Shown in pieces: positions 5,987 to 6,460 of a stretch of 6,460 nt of DNA (positions within the stretch are counted from its first letter, which is position 1; the number at the start of each line of letters is the position of its first letter). The position numbers and the translations under genes are program-made. This DNA comes from Clostridia bacterium. GTDB lineage: Bacteria > Bacillota_A > Clostridia > Oscillospirales > CAG-272. The DNA lies in the NCBI GenBank assembly GCA_017472105.1, contig JAFUQY010000230.1:1-6460 (forward strand), read 5' to 3'. Under the pieces are notes generated by a model. The model was not told the DNA's origin and did not search any database. It was given only the letters and a program-made list of their open reading frames with translations.

Positions 5987-6460
5987 TACCAAAGAGATGT
6001 TCAAGAAGGCTTACGAAGGCAAGTATGCTATCGGCGCATTCAACATCAATAACATGGAAATCATCCAGGCGATCACCGAAGCTGCGGGCGAACTCAAGTC
6101 CCCCGTTATCCTTCAGGTTTCCGCAGGCGCAAGAAAGTACGCAAAGCAGGAATACCTTCTCGCTCTCGCCAAGGCTGCTATCGCTGATTCCGGTATCGAC
6201 CTCGCTCTCCACCTCGACCACGGCGCAGACTTCGAAATCTGCAAGGCGTGCATCGACGGCGGCTTCACTTCCGTTATGATCGACGGTTCCCACCACAACT
6301 TCGAAGACAACATCGCTGTTACCAAGAAGGTAGTTGAATACGCTCACGAACGCGGCGTCGTTGTTGAAGGCGAACTCGGCGTTCTCGCAGGCGTTGAAGA
6401 TGACGTTGTTGCAGAACACTCCTCCTACACCAAGCCCGAAGAAGTTGAAGAATTCGTAGC
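5973..6460 (+). CDS. fba: Class II fructose-bisphosphate aldolase, 3' truncated by window edge
   Basis: This zinc-dependent cytoplasmic enzyme reversibly splits fructose-1,6-bisphosphate into glyceraldehyde-3-phosphate and dihydroxyacetone phosphate in glycolysis. The visible 162 residues match the N-terminal half of the roughly 310-residue class II family: ALVNTKEMFKKAYEGKYAIG, AFNINNMEIIQAI, SPVILQVSAGARKYA, LHLDHG (catalytic Asp82, zinc ligand His83), SVMIDGSHHNFEDNI, EGELG at 132-136 and VED at 141-143. A tagatose-bisphosphate aldolase is a less likely relative. The frame is bounded upstream by TGA at 5967-5969, leaving only CTT and ATT before GCA-CTC. Homologues usually begin MALV or MPLV, so ATT at 5973 occupies the initiator position, nine bases after AGGAG. 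Either AUU is used, or base 5975 is a T for G change or error (ATG would restore a normal start). The frame is otherwise intact to the edge. Codons are strongly biased (AAG, GTT, GAA), as in highly expressed genes. Confidence 0.92.
   Translation, partial: MALVNTKEMFKKAYEGKYAIGAFNINNMEIIQAITEAAGELKSPVILQVSAGARKYAKQEYLLALAKAAIADSGIDLALHLDHGADFEICKACIDGGFTSVMIDGSHHNFEDNIAVTKKVVEYAHERGVVVEGELGVLAGVEDDVVAEHSSYTKPEEVEEFV

Noticed and set aside
5974..6279. A forward frame from TTG at 5974 (begins MHSLIPKR)
   Set aside because: It is out of frame with the conserved aldolase sequence over the same bases and yields an Arg/Ser-rich product typical of a shifted frame.
1..6460. CRISPR array, tRNA or rRNA gene, insertion sequence, phage or defence gene
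   Set aside because: I saw no regularly spaced repeats, no tRNA cloverleaf or rRNA-like stretch, and no transposase, integrase or nuclease motif. All substantial coding content is assigned to four ordinary metabolic or transport-type genes.

Overview
The window looks like chromosomal DNA from an anaerobic gut Clostridia-type Firmicute, probably Oscillospiraceae/Ruminococcaceae-like. The grounds are the sigma-A style promoters, AGGAGG-type ribosome binding sites, GC-rich codon third positions, and a Gram-positive style lipoprotein with a solute-binding domain. The assignment is an inference; no rRNA or marker gene is present.

Layout, all genes on the + strand. (1) Positions 1-341 hold no gene I can support, but contain a possible decayed inverted-repeat element. 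(2) A complete two-gene operon follows: a promoter at 342-370 with a perfect 15-bp palindrome over its -10 box, L-fucose isomerase fucI (416-2230), a compact cytoplasmic glycoside hydrolase family 32 enzyme (2276-3382), and a strong GNRA-loop terminator (3404-3451). (3) A separate unit has a near-consensus extended -10 promoter (3457-3485) and a large lipoprotein (3522-5816) with an N-terminal propeller-like region and a C-terminal extracellular solute-binding domain. (4) A third promoter (5900-5928) drives a class II fructose-bisphosphate aldolase that runs off the right edge (5973-6460). Its reading frame has no ATG, GTG or TTG at the expected start, only ATT.

Functionally the window is about carbohydrate use. 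FucI turns L-fucose (or D-arabinose) into its ketose. The GH32 enzyme releases fructose from sucrose, sucrose-6-phosphate or short fructans inside the cell. The lipoprotein probably captures an extracellular sugar or oligosaccharide. The aldolase belongs to glycolysis, where fructose carbon would arrive. No fuculokinase, fuculose-phosphate aldolase, permease or regulator gene is in the window. Nothing here is clearly a new system. The points most worth a second look are the apparent AUU start of the aldolase with an overlapping six-codon mini-ORF, the shortened GH32 C-terminal domain, the fucI/GH32 pairing, and the two-part lipoprotein.
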